The translations under genes and the position numbers were made by a program. Below are positions 42,234 to 54,031 of a stretch of 64,000 bases of DNA, one piece after another (position 1 is the stretch's first letter; the number at the start of each line of letters is the position of its first letter). Under the pieces are notes generated by a model. It was given only the letters and a program-made list of their open reading frames with translations, was not told the DNA's origin and searched no databases. Origin of the DNA: Nosema muscidifuracis (Eukaryota; Microsporidia; Nosematidae); the NCBI GenBank assembly GCA_028335825.1, contig JAIOKI010000012.1, forward strand, positions 434,001-498,000. The letters are read 5' to 3'.

Positions 42234-43961
42234 AATGATATTTTATTAAAAAATAAACTTTTAACAAATAAAAATCAAGTATTTTTTTAACAAATATAAA
42301 TAATATTTGTAGACGAGGATTGAATATGTCACAAGACAGCTATAAAAGATAACAATAAAGTAGAGATATATTTATTAGTATATGATGTTTAATACCAATC
42401 TCAATTTTTTAAAGAATAATTTAATTATGAAAAAGACAAACGTGTTCAAATAAACACGTCACATAATAAAAAAGACGATTTGTCAGATTTAAAATATTTT
42501 ACGAAGTTAAAAACCTTTTTAATATTTGGGTCTCTATTTCAATAAATACAAAATACGTCACTATATTAATAATAATTAAGACATATGGAAGACATAGGAA
42601 TGAAGAAAAATAAATTATATGTAACAAGACTGACTATAAGGGACTAAATAATTGTTTATCAATGACTAAAAAATAACAAAAAGTACAAAGCTTAATGTAT
42701 TTCAACTATATCATGATATTTTAATCTATTTTAAGTGAAAATAATAATAAATAATAAAAAAAGTTATAATTATGTTCTTTCATATCCATTTAAATTACTT
42801 TTATTTTTAAACAATCAACGATAATAATTAAGATTATCAGATCAATTCTAAAATAATATAACAAATTTTTAACCGATCTCTTATGTGATGTGTTAATAGT
42901 TTTATTTTTATTAGTGTCATACATCCTAAAAACTAGGGTTCTTTTTGTAAAATTTTTAAAATATCAACAGGATGTATTCAAATCTTATAAATTAATTGTG
43001 TTTTTATCTATGTAAAGAAAAAGACTAATTAAGATTCATTTGTTTATTGATTAAATATAAATAATTTGAACATAAAGTATTATAATATAGACTTAGCATA
43101 ATTTACTTTAGTCATATTATAATTTAAAATGTCATTTATTTAAATATCTGATATTCTTAAAATCAAAACAGTTTCATTTTATGACACATATTTTATAGAT
43201 TCGATATTTCTTGTGCTGTTAATTAAAATATTATTTTCGTAGCTATTATAAAATTTATTTATATTTGCATAACCTTTGCTTATTTCAACAATCATTGAAA
43301 CTTTATATTCTTTATAAATTATTATATTAATTTTAGAAAATATGTAATTCATTTTAGAGTATTTTAGAGAATAAATGATGAAGAATCAACCAAAATTAAA
43401 AAATATTTTATTTGATAAAATACATTGATTTATCTAGAGTACATAAATAATTTGAGGTTAATAGAATGATCATCTGAAGTCTTATACTAGAAATAAGTAT
43501 AATAACACGGGACCAGTAGAAAACTTTTATATGTTCATCTTAATGATTTACAAATCGATTATATAAAGAAGGTTATTTAAATTTATTGATGTATTTTATT
43601 TCTCCTAATTTTTTTAATAAAAGCAATAACTTTTCCATCTCAAATCAAGAATCTACTTTTATTATTGAGGAAATAAAAATAAAAACAATGTTGAATTTCA
43701 AACTTTTTATATGGATATTTATGATTAAATTTACCCTAAAAATTACAATATAGTACTCATCTTTTTCAGAGTTAATTACAGGCTATATTAAAATGTAGAG
43801 TCATTGATTAATTCACTTTGAATAAAAAATTAATATTTTAATGTATTATGTATTGATATAGAAGTTTTTACTTGTCTTTTTGATTTTTAACTCATTACTC
43901 TTAAATGGTATTATTATTTTCTCCTTGATATTTTTTAATTAAAATATATTTTAACCCATTA
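42234..43961. other. 1.7-kb spacer with solo LTR
   Basis: AT-rich. Contains the solo LTR at 42891-42969; otherwise no gene or repeat is seen. Confidence 0.5.
42891..42969 (-). mobile_element. Solo LTR of the fossil A family
   Basis: About 79 bp closely matching the 80-bp LTR of fossil A, including TGTTAATAGTTTTATTTTTA at one end and AAAATATCAACA at the other, with a handful of differences. The flanks tgatg and ggatg resemble a decayed 5-bp target duplication. No internal part remains, so this is an older insertion reduced to one LTR. Confidence 0.88.
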
Positions 43962-45704
43962 ATGTCAGTTGATAAAAAATCTAATCTAAACTGTGTAATT
44001 CTAGGAGTTTTATGTATTCTAGTTGTAATAGGAATATATGTATTGTATTCTGGAGATGACGAAAATTCGAATTCTACTCATAATTCTGATCAAGAAGGAT
44101 CCAATAAACGAGAATTGAACAATAAATATAAATTCAATCAGAAAAAAGAAAATAAGTGTGAAAATAATAATAGTCCATCTCATGAAAAGAAAATAAATAC
44201 TGAACAAAAATTTAATAATTTAGATGATAAGAAATTTGATTCTTCTTCCAAAAATAGAACTTTAGACAAAAATATAGAAATAGAAGAAAACAATATAGAT
44301 GATAAAAATTACAGTGATAATAAAAAACAAAGTTTATCATCAAATTTCAATGCTTCAAAAGATCAAAAATATAAAGAGTCAAATACTTCATTAGTTGATG
44401 ACATACAAGGAGAAGAAATAAGTACAGAGTCAAATACTTCATTAGTTGATGACATAAAAGGAGAAGAAATAAATAAGGAGTTAATTAATTTAGATATTAG
44501 TGATGAAAGTAGCGAAAATTGTTATGCAAAAAACTTTGATAGTTCGAGTTTTGAAAGAAAGATTCGCATATTGAGAAGTTTTTTTCCAATTGAAAGATGT
44601 AGTCCTGAAAATCATTATTCAATTGAAATCGATAGAAATCTTGTACTCGAAGATTCTTTAAGTAAGATAATGCCAGTTTCTTGTTATAGCATAAAACAAA
44701 AAAAATTCTTTATTAAATTTAAAGATGAGCTAGGGGCAGATTATGGTGGAATTACAAAGGAATGGTTGGAATTGATTACAAAAGAATTTTTTAATATTGA
44801 TTTAGGGTTATTTACTTATTCCACTGATGATAAAACTACTTTAAGACCACTTAAACAAAGTGATATTAATAACAGTGAGGATTTACAATATTTTAAACTT
44901 ATGGGAAGAATATTAGGTATAGCAATTATTAATGAATTTAATATCAATGCTCATTTTGATAAACCAGTTTTAAAATACATCACAAATAGAAAATGCGATT
45001 TGAAAGATTTAAAAAAAATGGAACCTTTGATTTATAAATCAATGATTTGGATTAGAGATTTCTCAACAGAAAGCGATCTTCGAAAAATGAATTTAGATTT
45101 TACTTATGAAAATAATATTTTTGGACATAATGAAATTGTTGAACTTATTCATGACGGTAAAAATATTCCTGTTACACATAATAACAAACATAAGTACATA
45201 GATTTATTAGTTGAGTATATATTAACAAAGAGCATTAAAGAACAACTTGATGAAATTAAAAAAGGGCTTTTTGAACTGATAGATGAAAATCTCATTACTC
45301 AATTTGATGAATATGAGTTAGAACTTTTAATATGCGGAAGTCCAGAAATTGATGTGGATGATTGGAAAAAAAATACTGAATATGTTAGATGCACAAGTAA
45401 TCATTATATTGTTTTATGGTTTTGGAAGGCAGTTAGTGAATTTAATTTTGATGAAAGAGCTAATTTATTGAAGTTTTGTACTGGCTCAAGTAGGGTACCA
45501 TATGGAGGATTTAAAAATTTACAAAGTAATATTCCAAACGAAAAGTTTAAAATTTCATTTATTCCAGGTAATTCTGAAAACTATCCTACTTCGCATACAT
45601 GTTCAAATACTTTAGAATTATATGAATATTCTTCTTTCGAAAAATTTAAAGATAAACTTTTGTATGCGATTACTTATCAAAATGAAAAGTTTGGATTCGA
45701 ATAA
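43962..45704 (+). CDS. Membrane-anchored HECT-domain E3 ubiquitin ligase
   Basis: A 580-residue protein. One hydrophobic segment lies at the extreme N-terminus (about 9-28, LNCVILGVLCILVVIGIYVL), which is a signal anchor; next is a charged low-complexity linker (30-190) with a 17-residue duplication (SNTSLVDDIQGEEISTE, nt about 44379-44480); then a complete HECT domain (about 200-580). HECT landmarks: DYGGITKEWLELI, YFKLMGRILGIAI, NIFGHNEIVELI (N lobe), LLICGSPEIDVDDWK, FCTGSSRVPYGGF, and the catalytic Cys547 in PTSHTCSNTLEL. The enzyme forms a ubiquitin thioester and passes ubiquitin to substrates. If the anchor is in the ER, the HECT domain could be cytosolic (N-in) or, if the segment is cleaved, exported. 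The ATG has AACCC five bases upstream. Confidence 0.93.
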   Translation: MSVDKKSNLNCVILGVLCILVVIGIYVLYSGDDENSNSTHNSDQEGSNKRELNNKYKFNQKKENKCENNNSPSHEKKINTEQKFNNLDDKKFDSSSKNRTLDKNIEIEENNIDDKNYSDNKKQSLSSNFNASKDQKYKESNTSLVDDIQGEEISTESNTSLVDDIKGEEINKELINLDISDESSENCYAKNFDSSSFERKIRILRSFFPIERCSPENHYSIEIDRNLVLEDSLSKIMPVSCYSIKQKKFFIKFKDELGADYGGITKEWLELITKEFFNIDLGLFTYSTDDKTTLRPLKQSDINNSEDLQYFKLMGRILGIAIINEFNINAHFDKPVLKYITNRKCDLKDLKKMEPLIYKSMIWIRDFSTESDLRKMNLDFTYENNIFGHNEIVELIHDGKNIPVTHNNKHKYIDLLVEYILTKSIKEQLDEIKKGLFELIDENLITQFDEYELELLICGSPEIDVDDWKKNTEYVRCTSNHYIVLWFWKAVSEFNFDERANLLKFCTGSSRVPYGGFKNLQSNIPNEKFKISFIPGNSENYPTSHTCSNTLELYEYSSFEKFKDKLLYAITYQNEKFGFE

Positions 45705-47014
45705 ATTATTTAAACCTAAAATTCAAAACAGACTTTAATAATTAACAAACTAATTGTCAAAAACAAAACAATTTTTTTTAGTTAAATAGGTTGTTAGTTC
45801 TAATACTTTTACTCTGAACAAATGAATGTTAATATTTTTAGAATAATAATGGAATGGTATTATATGTTATATACTGTGTAATTTTAAAAATATATTAATT
45901 AAAAACTAGCTTTTTGAAGACATATCTATCCATCATATATTCTGTTTTAAATTAGATAGAGAGATTACATTAATAAATCTTATTAAGTTAAGCATAGCTT
46001 TTATTTTTTTACATCGCTCGCGTGATTTAATTCTATACAAGGGTTAAATTATTTGAAATAACATTGCATCTAAGACAATATAGATAACATGTCTAAATAC
46101 ACAATCAAAGTCTTAATAAGCAAATTTTTGTAAATATAAAGTCATATAAATATTTTAATAACATATAATTTTTGTTTACATCAATATGATGTATTTATAT
46201 AAATAGTAGTTTTATTAAAGGGATAAAAAATAGTTGATTTTACTATAAATTCGATAATATTTAGTTAAGTTTTAATTAGATAAAATACCATTTGTTATTT
46301 TCATATTTATTGCTACCAAATGAAATTTAAAGAATATTTGCGTTCCTTCATATTTTAAATTACTTACAAAAGTTATTTCATGTTCCTATAATAACTCACT
46401 CTTTGCTTTTATATGTGATACTTATGACATAATTTTTTTCATTATTAAATACTCTATCACTATAAATATTACAATAAATATGAATTAAATTTTGTGTAAA
46501 TTATCTTAATTAAATTTATAATGTTAAAACAATCTAAATTTATAACAGCACTAATTAAATGAATTCTCAATATTGAAATTGCATTATGAAATATTACCCA
46601 TTGAAAATAAATAAACATACTTACTGTATTATTAATCTAGTTACTAATTTTTTTAGTTAAAATATATTATATTTTATAACACAAAAATGTTTCTGGATCT
46701 CTTCAGTTGTTCTTTTTTTAAATATGTTCTTTTAATTAGTTAAAAAGTGAAATTACAAATCCTAAAACAAAATTATAAGCATCATTCCGTAGAGGATTCA
46801 GTACTAAAAAACTTGTTCTTTTAATCAATAATCACTATTCAATTTTCATAAAAAAAAATCTTAACATATTTGCTAATAATTGTGATTTTATAAAAAATGC
46901 ATTTTCTTGGTAGGTTAAAACTGAGAATAACTTACTTTAACAAAAATATTTCAATATTTTTAGGGTAACAATAATTATTTTAAATATTACATAGAATTAG
47001 TTTTTTTAATAAAT
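45705..47014. other. 1.3-kb convergent spacer
   Basis: AT-rich, no gene or repeat supported. Confidence 0.5.
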
Positions 47015-47800
47015 TTAATCAAGTGCAATTATTCCTGAAGTAAATATAATAGAAATTAAAAATATTGCTGTTAAAAAACTTTTCTTATTTCTGAAGTAGA
47101 AAAGAGCAGATATTAATAGCCCACTCATTATTAGTATATTTGATCTTAAGAGAACATTTGAACTATTGTTATATTCAATTGATCTTTTAGCAATACTTCT
47201 TTTATTTATTTCTTCATTAAGATTTGTTTGAGTAAAATTAAATAAAAATGGGAAATCCATTAAATATTCAATTTCATTAATTAAATAAAAATATTGATTA
47301 TTATCACAATCTTCAGGTGCATTCTTATTAAATATATAACTATAACAATTAGTACTATTCCCACATCCATATCTTATGTCATAGACAGCACATTTTATTT
47401 TATTATAAGAATCTAAATTGCCCTTACAGATATCGTTTATACCATCAAATAATTTAGCATGTGTATGCATAGATAAATTTTCAAAAAAATTATGTATCCT
47501 TTTTTCTTCAATAAGATAATTATCTAAGAACGAGCAATCAATATATTTAAAATGTAGATATAAATTATCAATATCGTATGCTTTACAAAGAGGATCAAAT
47601 ATAACATTATCCATAGATTCACTTACACAATCGTTATCACAGTTGCATACTCGTCTTGTTAAAAGTACCATACATTTGGGAATTTTTTTCATATCATCTT
47701 CTTTAATAAAATTTTTAAATAAGGAACTTCGTTTTTGATATCTACAAATTCTGTTATAATAATCGATTTGTGAATTTCTCCATTTTTCAAATTCAGACAT
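47015..47800 (-). CDS. 11-Cys membrane protein family, copy 3
   Basis: A 261-residue member, the shortest, from the ATG at 47800 (MSEFEKWRNSQIDYYNRICR); a TTG six bases further upstream is in frame but unlikely. Cys domain: PKCMVLLTRRVCNCDNDC, a Cys before AYDIDNLYLHFKYIDC, DICKGN, IKCAVYDIRYGC, TNC, PEDC. The basic site is doubled (NKRSIAKRSIEYN). Two hydrophobic segments close the protein (about 215-232 and 240-259), with almost nothing after the last. It converges on the HECT gene at 43962. Confidence 0.82.
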   Translation of the reverse strand: MSEFEKWRNSQIDYYNRICRYQKRSSLFKNFIKEDDMKKIPKCMVLLTRRVCNCDNDCVSESMDNVIFDPLCKAYDIDNLYLHFKYIDCSFLDNYLIEEKRIHNFFENLSMHTHAKLFDGINDICKGNLDSYNKIKCAVYDIRYGCGNSTNCYSYIFNKNAPEDCDNNQYFYLINEIEYLMDFPFLFNFTQTNLNEEINKRSIAKRSIEYNNSSNVLLRSNILIMSGLLISALFYFRNKKSFLTAIFLISIIFTSGIIALD

Positions 47801-49439
47801 ATTCAAATTAATATTTATTTAAGTAATGTTTTATTTAAATAAATTAATTAATTATAAATCAATTTTTCAATTAAAATTATTAATTTAATAAATTAGCGAA
47901 AACATCAATAATTAATTATTTATATTACACTTCGTACTATAATGTTAGACTTAATAGCCTCATTTTATATATAGTTCATTTATTTCTATATTGTAATATT
48001 CTTGTGCTTGATTTTCATTTATCATTTATTCCCTACTTTATGATGATTTTATCTTTTATTGAAAAATGTATATGATCTTATAATTCAGATATATTTTAAG
48101 ATTACAACAATTAATTAATTAATATATAATTTAAAATAGAATCATGAATTCATTTTAAGTTTATATTATCTAAAGCTCTATTTTCTTTGTAAAATACCAA
48201 TAAATTTATATAAAATGCTATAATTGTCTGATTTATTAAAAACAGTATTTTTTGACTTTTATTAATTTCATGTATTTTTGAAAATAAAAAGTAAAGTAAT
48301 TAAACATATGAACAGCTAATGTTTTTATTAGAAAAATAAATGTTCTTGAAATATTTAACCCTAAATAATATCTAAGAATAGTCTAAGTATAGAAAAAATA
48401 AGTAAGATTTGTTAGCTAGTCATTTTAAATTTCTTATGAAGTTATAAATAATAATTGTATCTTAAGTAGTTCAAAATTTGTAATTCCAATATAAATATAA
48501 GATCATTCTAGACAGATTAATCTAAGGATATTTACAACCCAGAGTACTTAAATAATTTCATATAGATTCAGTATAAATCTAGTTAAAAAAGCTAGCTAAT
48601 TTTTGAATCTAATTTGTTTTATAATAAATTTTAAATGAAATAGCCCAATGTAATTTTTTGCACAAAAAAATATATAACTTATATAAAAGTTTATTTACGA
48701 GAACCAATTATTTACATCGAATATTAATCATAACTACATGTCTGATATCTATATCATTGTATATAATCAAGAAAGAGATTGTACTAATTAAGTTAAAATT
48801 ACAAGTTTTTATATTTTATGAACGGTAGAATTACAAAAGAAGCTCAAATTAGAATAATATCATACCTAATAATGTGTTACAGTACTATAAGAAACTTCAA
48901 CTTCGATATAAGAACATAATCAAATAAGAAAGCTAAAATGATGCATATCTATAGACTATTAGTAAAGATGATTATAGAAACATGTCGAAGAAGAAGTAAC
49001 TAATGACAACGAATTAAAAATCAATTGCTTATTAAATCTTTAGATGCGTACACTGCAATTAATGAATGAGAACAAAAATCGAAATATTTACCCAATTAAA
49101 GTTATTGTTTTTATTCTTTGTATAAATTGTTACTATATCTTCTGACACTTAATTATGATATGCATAATGAATAGCTAAAAAGTCAAAAAATGTTTTAGTT
49201 ATAAAAATATTTTGAGAAGATATTTCGTAAACCTTTGTTTAAATTCAATGACAAATTATTATGATCTTTAATTTTTATTAGACTATAATTGTTAATCGTT
49301 AAATTGATATATCATACGTCATTAGTCCTTAAAAATTATAAAATTAATTATATATTTTTATTATATCTTATCTAGCTCATTAAATCAATGAAAGTATATT
49401 TATGATATTATCTTATTTTCGATTATATATTCTTTAGCA
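47801..49439. other. 1.6-kb spacer upstream of the HECT relic
   Basis: AT-rich, no intact gene or repeat supported. A signal such as an anchor for the HECT relic may lie in its right end but is not readable. Confidence 0.4.
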
Positions 49440-50896
49440 TTTCTCACACTAAATGATCAGTTAACAGCAGATAAACAAAACTTAGAAGAACATTCGAATT
49501 TCTTAGATGCGACTTCTAAAGAAGTATTAGAATTAAATAATAATATAAATACAAATGAATCAACTCTTTTACATACTAAGTAAAATGATCAAGATGAAAT
49601 GATTATTGATTGTATGGATAAATCAAATCCATCATTTACAATACTTTTACATTATTTAGATGATATCATAGATTATGAAATAGAAATGTATTCAGAAGAT
49701 TTTATGGAAACCTTATCTAAATTAAATTCACATGTACCAGTATTAATCTAAATCTTTTTTAAAATTATCATGATATAAATCCAGATTTCATCTACTTTAT
49801 TTTCTCTGAATGTATATGACAAAAGGAATATTATGATGTATAAAAACTTATTTAATTTTGATCAAAAAATATTATTTTTTATAAGATAATCTGAATGATT
49901 AAAGATTACACATCGATGAAAGAATATTTTTGAGGATTCATTTAATGAAATAATTAACATACCAGTTGAAATATTATGATTTTATATGCCACAAATTCAT
50001 TTATTGATAGAATAGGAACTGATATGGGAGGATTAACTAAAGATGGTTAGAATTAATTATAAAAAAGGTCTGGATCAAGAATGCTTTATTTATTTATTCT
50101 TCAGATCAAAATACATTAGTTCGTCCTTATATAGATAGCTGTGTAAATCCTAAACATCTAAAATATTTCAAATTTATAGCAAAAATACTTGGTCTAGTTA
50201 TAATTAACAAGTATAATGTAGGAAATATTTCGATAGAAGTGTAATAAAATATATATTAAATGAAAAATGCAATCTTGAAGATTTGAAAGAAATTAGTCAT
50301 CAATATTACGATTCATTAGTCATTCTTAGAGATTATCCTATTAAAGAAAATTATACTAATACATTTAGTGGAGAGATTGACTTTATTCCCAAAGGAAGAT
50401 TTATAGAAGTTAAAGATTATAACAAAAAATCTTATTTAGAATATCTGGTTAATTTTAAATTATTTTATGGTATTCATGATCATTTGAATTCACTGAAAGA
50501 GAGTTTGTATGAACTCATTGATAAAAATATTATTAATATATTTACAGAAGTTGAATTATTAATATGTGGTAATCCTGAAATATATATAGAAAATTGGATA
50601 ATACAGAATATGATATATTATAAAATGATCTTGGTCTGTAGTAAAAGACTTTCCAGAGGATTGAAAAAAAAATTATTAAAATTTGTCATTGGATCATTTA
50701 GGACACTAATATGAGAGTTTGAAAATTTAAAAATGAACGATGAGTCATCAATATTTAAAATATTCAGAAAACTGAAAACGACAAATATTTTTCTGTTTCA
50801 CATACATATTCAAACACATTGGATCTACATAATTATTCTACTAAAGAGATATTATTATATAACCAATTGTTATGATGAGTATGGAATGGCGTAATA
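49440..50896 (+). pseudogene. Decayed HECT E3 ligase gene
   Basis: Fragments in all three plus frames match the HECT proteins at 43962 and 60048. In order: an Asn/Glu-rich linker (about 49480-49590), the N-lobe start (GTDMGGLTK at about 50010), KFIAKILGLVIINKYNVG region (about 50165-50225), an open stretch 50283-50712 (KEISHQYYDSLVILRD, ELLICGNPEIYIENW), and the C-lobe end at about 50795-50850, where the catalytic motif reads SVSHTYSNTLDL with Tyr in place of the active Cys. Many stops and several frame changes show that it is dead. It is a tandem neighbour (5.1 kb away) of the live copy at 43962, and like it faces a minus-strand 11-Cys gene. Confidence 0.88.
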
Positions 50897-51567
50897 AAAT
50901 ATTTATCTGATTACTATTTTTTATTATATTTAAGATTATTTAAGTAAAGAAAAATTGTTGATTAAATTAAGTTTTTATTTTCGTCTTAAGTTTGTATCAT
51001 TTGCTTGAGAGACTCACATATATTTGATATTTTTATACTATCGCAATCTTATTTATCTTACGTATTAGACTAGTATTAAGCATCTTTAAATAAGATTCTA
51101 ATTATTCGTTCTTTAATTTTAATAAATAAAGAAGTCAAAGATTATTTATTAAAGTCTTAATAATTTTATTTACGTTAATGATAACTTTAATATAAAAAAA
51201 TAGCTTATTTATTAAATAAAGTAAATTTAAGTTAAAATTGAAATATTTATTAATCATTTAAACAAAATAAATTATTGTAGTAAAATAAAAGATTAAATAG
51301 AATGAATAGCTTTATGTAAATTAATATGGATATTTAGCCAAAAAGATTATGAAATATAAAAATGTTTTTTTATGTAAAACTATTTTTTTATTATACATAT
51401 ATGATAGAAAATATTTTATAATATTTTCTTCTAATTATAAGTAACTTCTAGAACTTTCATTTTAAGTTTTTTTAATTAACACTCTTCATTTCGCACTGAT
51501 TATAAATTAACTATTCGCGGAATTCAATAATGTATTTTTTTATAAAAGCCACATATTAAAAAATTAT
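50897..51567. other. Convergent spacer, AT-rich
   Basis: No gene or repeat supported. Confidence 0.5.
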
Positions 51568-52527
51568 TTATTCAACAATTAAAAAAGAATAAATCGAAAT
51601 AAATAATAAAGGAAGTGTCATTACGATAGCTGGTAATAATTTTTTTAGATACTTTTTATTATCTTTTAATCCTAATAATACTAACAAAGAAAATAATAAT
51701 GTTGATATTAATGATATAGACATCATAGAATTACAAGTGAACTGCTGACAACTTAATTGATTAGTATTTATAAATTCAGAATCATTATATCTGTAGCTAT
51801 TAAAATCATATTTAATATCTAATGCATAATCATCACTTATGTATCGTTTGACAATACTTTTAGACATATCATCTTCTGGACAAGTTACAGGAACACATTT
51901 AGATTCTTTATTAACTTCTTTGATTTCAAATGTACTTGACTGAACTTTCGTTCCTAAAATATTTTCAATCTCTATGATTTCCGCTTTATATTTCTTATTT
52001 TTACAATTTTTTTGTGGGATTTTCTCTAAATAATATTCCATACAAAAAGATATATTCTCACACTCATCTCTAAAATCATATGACTCACATAATAAATCTT
52101 TAAAAACATTTTCTGTATCACATAATTTAATCATACTCTTATTTAACTTCTTGACTGTTTTTAATATTTGTTTATTTGTTTCTACAGATATAAAATTTCC
52201 TTCAAGAACTTTTTTATCAAGAAATGTACAATCAATATATTTATCGTCGTACCACAAATTTTCAAGATCATAAGTTAAACAATTATAGTCAATTTTTGCT
52301 TGATAAAAAATTTCGCCTATACAATCACGATTACATTTACAGATTTTTCTGGCAAAATGAACAAGACATTTAGGTACTTTTTCTATTATTGGTTTTATCT
52401 TTTCTTCTTCTTCTATACTTAAAGCTTTAAGCCTTTTACAAGTTAGCGATGAATTTGCCAGAATTTCATCTCGCCAGTTTTTAAATTCAGTAATCATTAT
52501 ATTATCGTGATAAGTAAATTCAGTCAT
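51568..52527 (-). CDS. 11-Cys membrane protein family, copy 4
   Basis: A 319-residue member. N-terminus MTEFTYHDNIMITEFKNWRD with SLTCKRLKAL (an extra Cys shared with copy 5). Cys domain: PKCLVHFARKICKCNRDC, CLTYDLENLWYDDKYIDC, KLCDTENVFKDLLCESYDFR, DECENISFC, QKNC. An extra Cys-containing patch KESKCVPVTCPEDD precedes the basic site IVKRYISDD. Two hydrophobic segments end the protein (about 268-288 and 298-316). Closest to copy 5 at 58508. The ATG at 52527 lacks a clear CCC signal (CACC is eight bases upstream). Confidence 0.82.
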   Translation of the reverse strand: MTEFTYHDNIMITEFKNWRDEILANSSLTCKRLKALSIEEEEKIKPIIEKVPKCLVHFARKICKCNRDCIGEIFYQAKIDYNCLTYDLENLWYDDKYIDCTFLDKKVLEGNFISVETNKQILKTVKKLNKSMIKLCDTENVFKDLLCESYDFRDECENISFCMEYYLEKIPQKNCKNKKYKAEIIEIENILGTKVQSSTFEIKEVNKESKCVPVTCPEDDMSKSIVKRYISDDYALDIKYDFNSYRYNDSEFINTNQLSCQQFTCNSMMSISLISTLLFSLLVLLGLKDNKKYLKKLLPAIVMTLPLLFISIYSFLIVE

Positions 52528-54031
52528 ATCTAATGGTGCTAGAATGAATTTATTGTTTTATTTAAATTAATTTTGATTTTAGTACAATATAGTTAAAAAG
52601 TTTTTATGTATACAAATATTATTTCAGTATTTTTTAATTAATTTTTTAATAAATCATTTATTGATAAATCATTATTTTTGAATTTGTTACTCAAAAAATC
52701 TTATTAATTGTATTAAGAAAAAATCAGTTTAATTTTAATATATAATTCATATTAATATAAATAATTTATATATTTTAATATGATCAAAAATTGATATAAT
52801 AAAATATTATAATTATATTTCAAAATATAAAAAAGAACATAATCTTTTCTTGAAAACTTTTTACTAAAACTATATAATTTTTTTTCTTTATATTAATAGC
52901 ACTGGTAATTTAATAAATCTTGTAAAAATAAATGAAGTTTTTATTAATTCAATATAATGAAAATTTCATTCTTTTACAAAATTTTAAAGTGAATATTAAA
53001 TTTTATCATAAATTATAACGATTTAATTTAATCAATAAATTCAACCCTTATATTTATGTCATAAACATTTGAAAAATTAATAGAATTAAATTACAAATTT
53101 GTTTATAATGTGAACTAAGTTTATTTGTGAATACTTTTACAGTTTTGAAATTAATCTTTAGTTTAACAGAAATGTTATTGTAAGAATTTTTTATATACTT
53201 GATAATATTCTACTGATATATAATACTTCTAAGTATTATCAATAAATAAGATGATGAATTTGATGTCAACAAGATAATAATTTATTTTTAATGAGGGTGA
53301 TAAATTATTCCTTGTAAAGATATATAATTAAGTAAACGTAATTATTTTTATCTGAAAATCATTGTAAATTATATGATAAAATAATTCAAAATAAGATTAA
53401 GTTTAAACTATATAGAAATTAATAATTAACAAAATTAAAGTAGATGCATTGAATCAAAATAAATATTTAAGAAAATAACAGTAAATATTTATTATAGATA
53501 AAAATTTATATATTTTACAAAAAGAAACAATATTATTGGAATATATAAATTAAAAGATTTAGAACATATATTATAACTTATAGTTTTGATAAATATTATC
53601 ATAATAAATTAATCAATAACTGATAAAGTCAAACAATCATTAAATAGTCTTGTCATATTCAAATTGTTTGTTACATTATTATATTTAGAATTTATGCTTG
53701 TGACAAATTCGATATATTTATATGATCGTAATTAATCATATTACATTTATATTATCTATAGTAATTTGTGAAGTTATTGAGACATGTGATTGTTTCTCAA
53801 AGACGTACTAATTAATTGTACTTACTACGACAAATATATTTTGCAATGATCCTGATCCTAGATTATAAAAATAGAAATATTTCGATCAGATCCTGAATGA
53901 ATTGAAATTACAGTTTTGAAAAAAGTGATTATGATCCTAAAAATAATATTCTTTAAATATCACAATTTAACTTTTTGAAAAACTAAAATTTATTTAGAAA
54001 GTTTATAGAACATAAAAATAAATAAAGTCAT
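52528..54031. other. 1.5-kb AT-rich spacer
   Basis: No gene or repeat supported. Confidence 0.5.
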
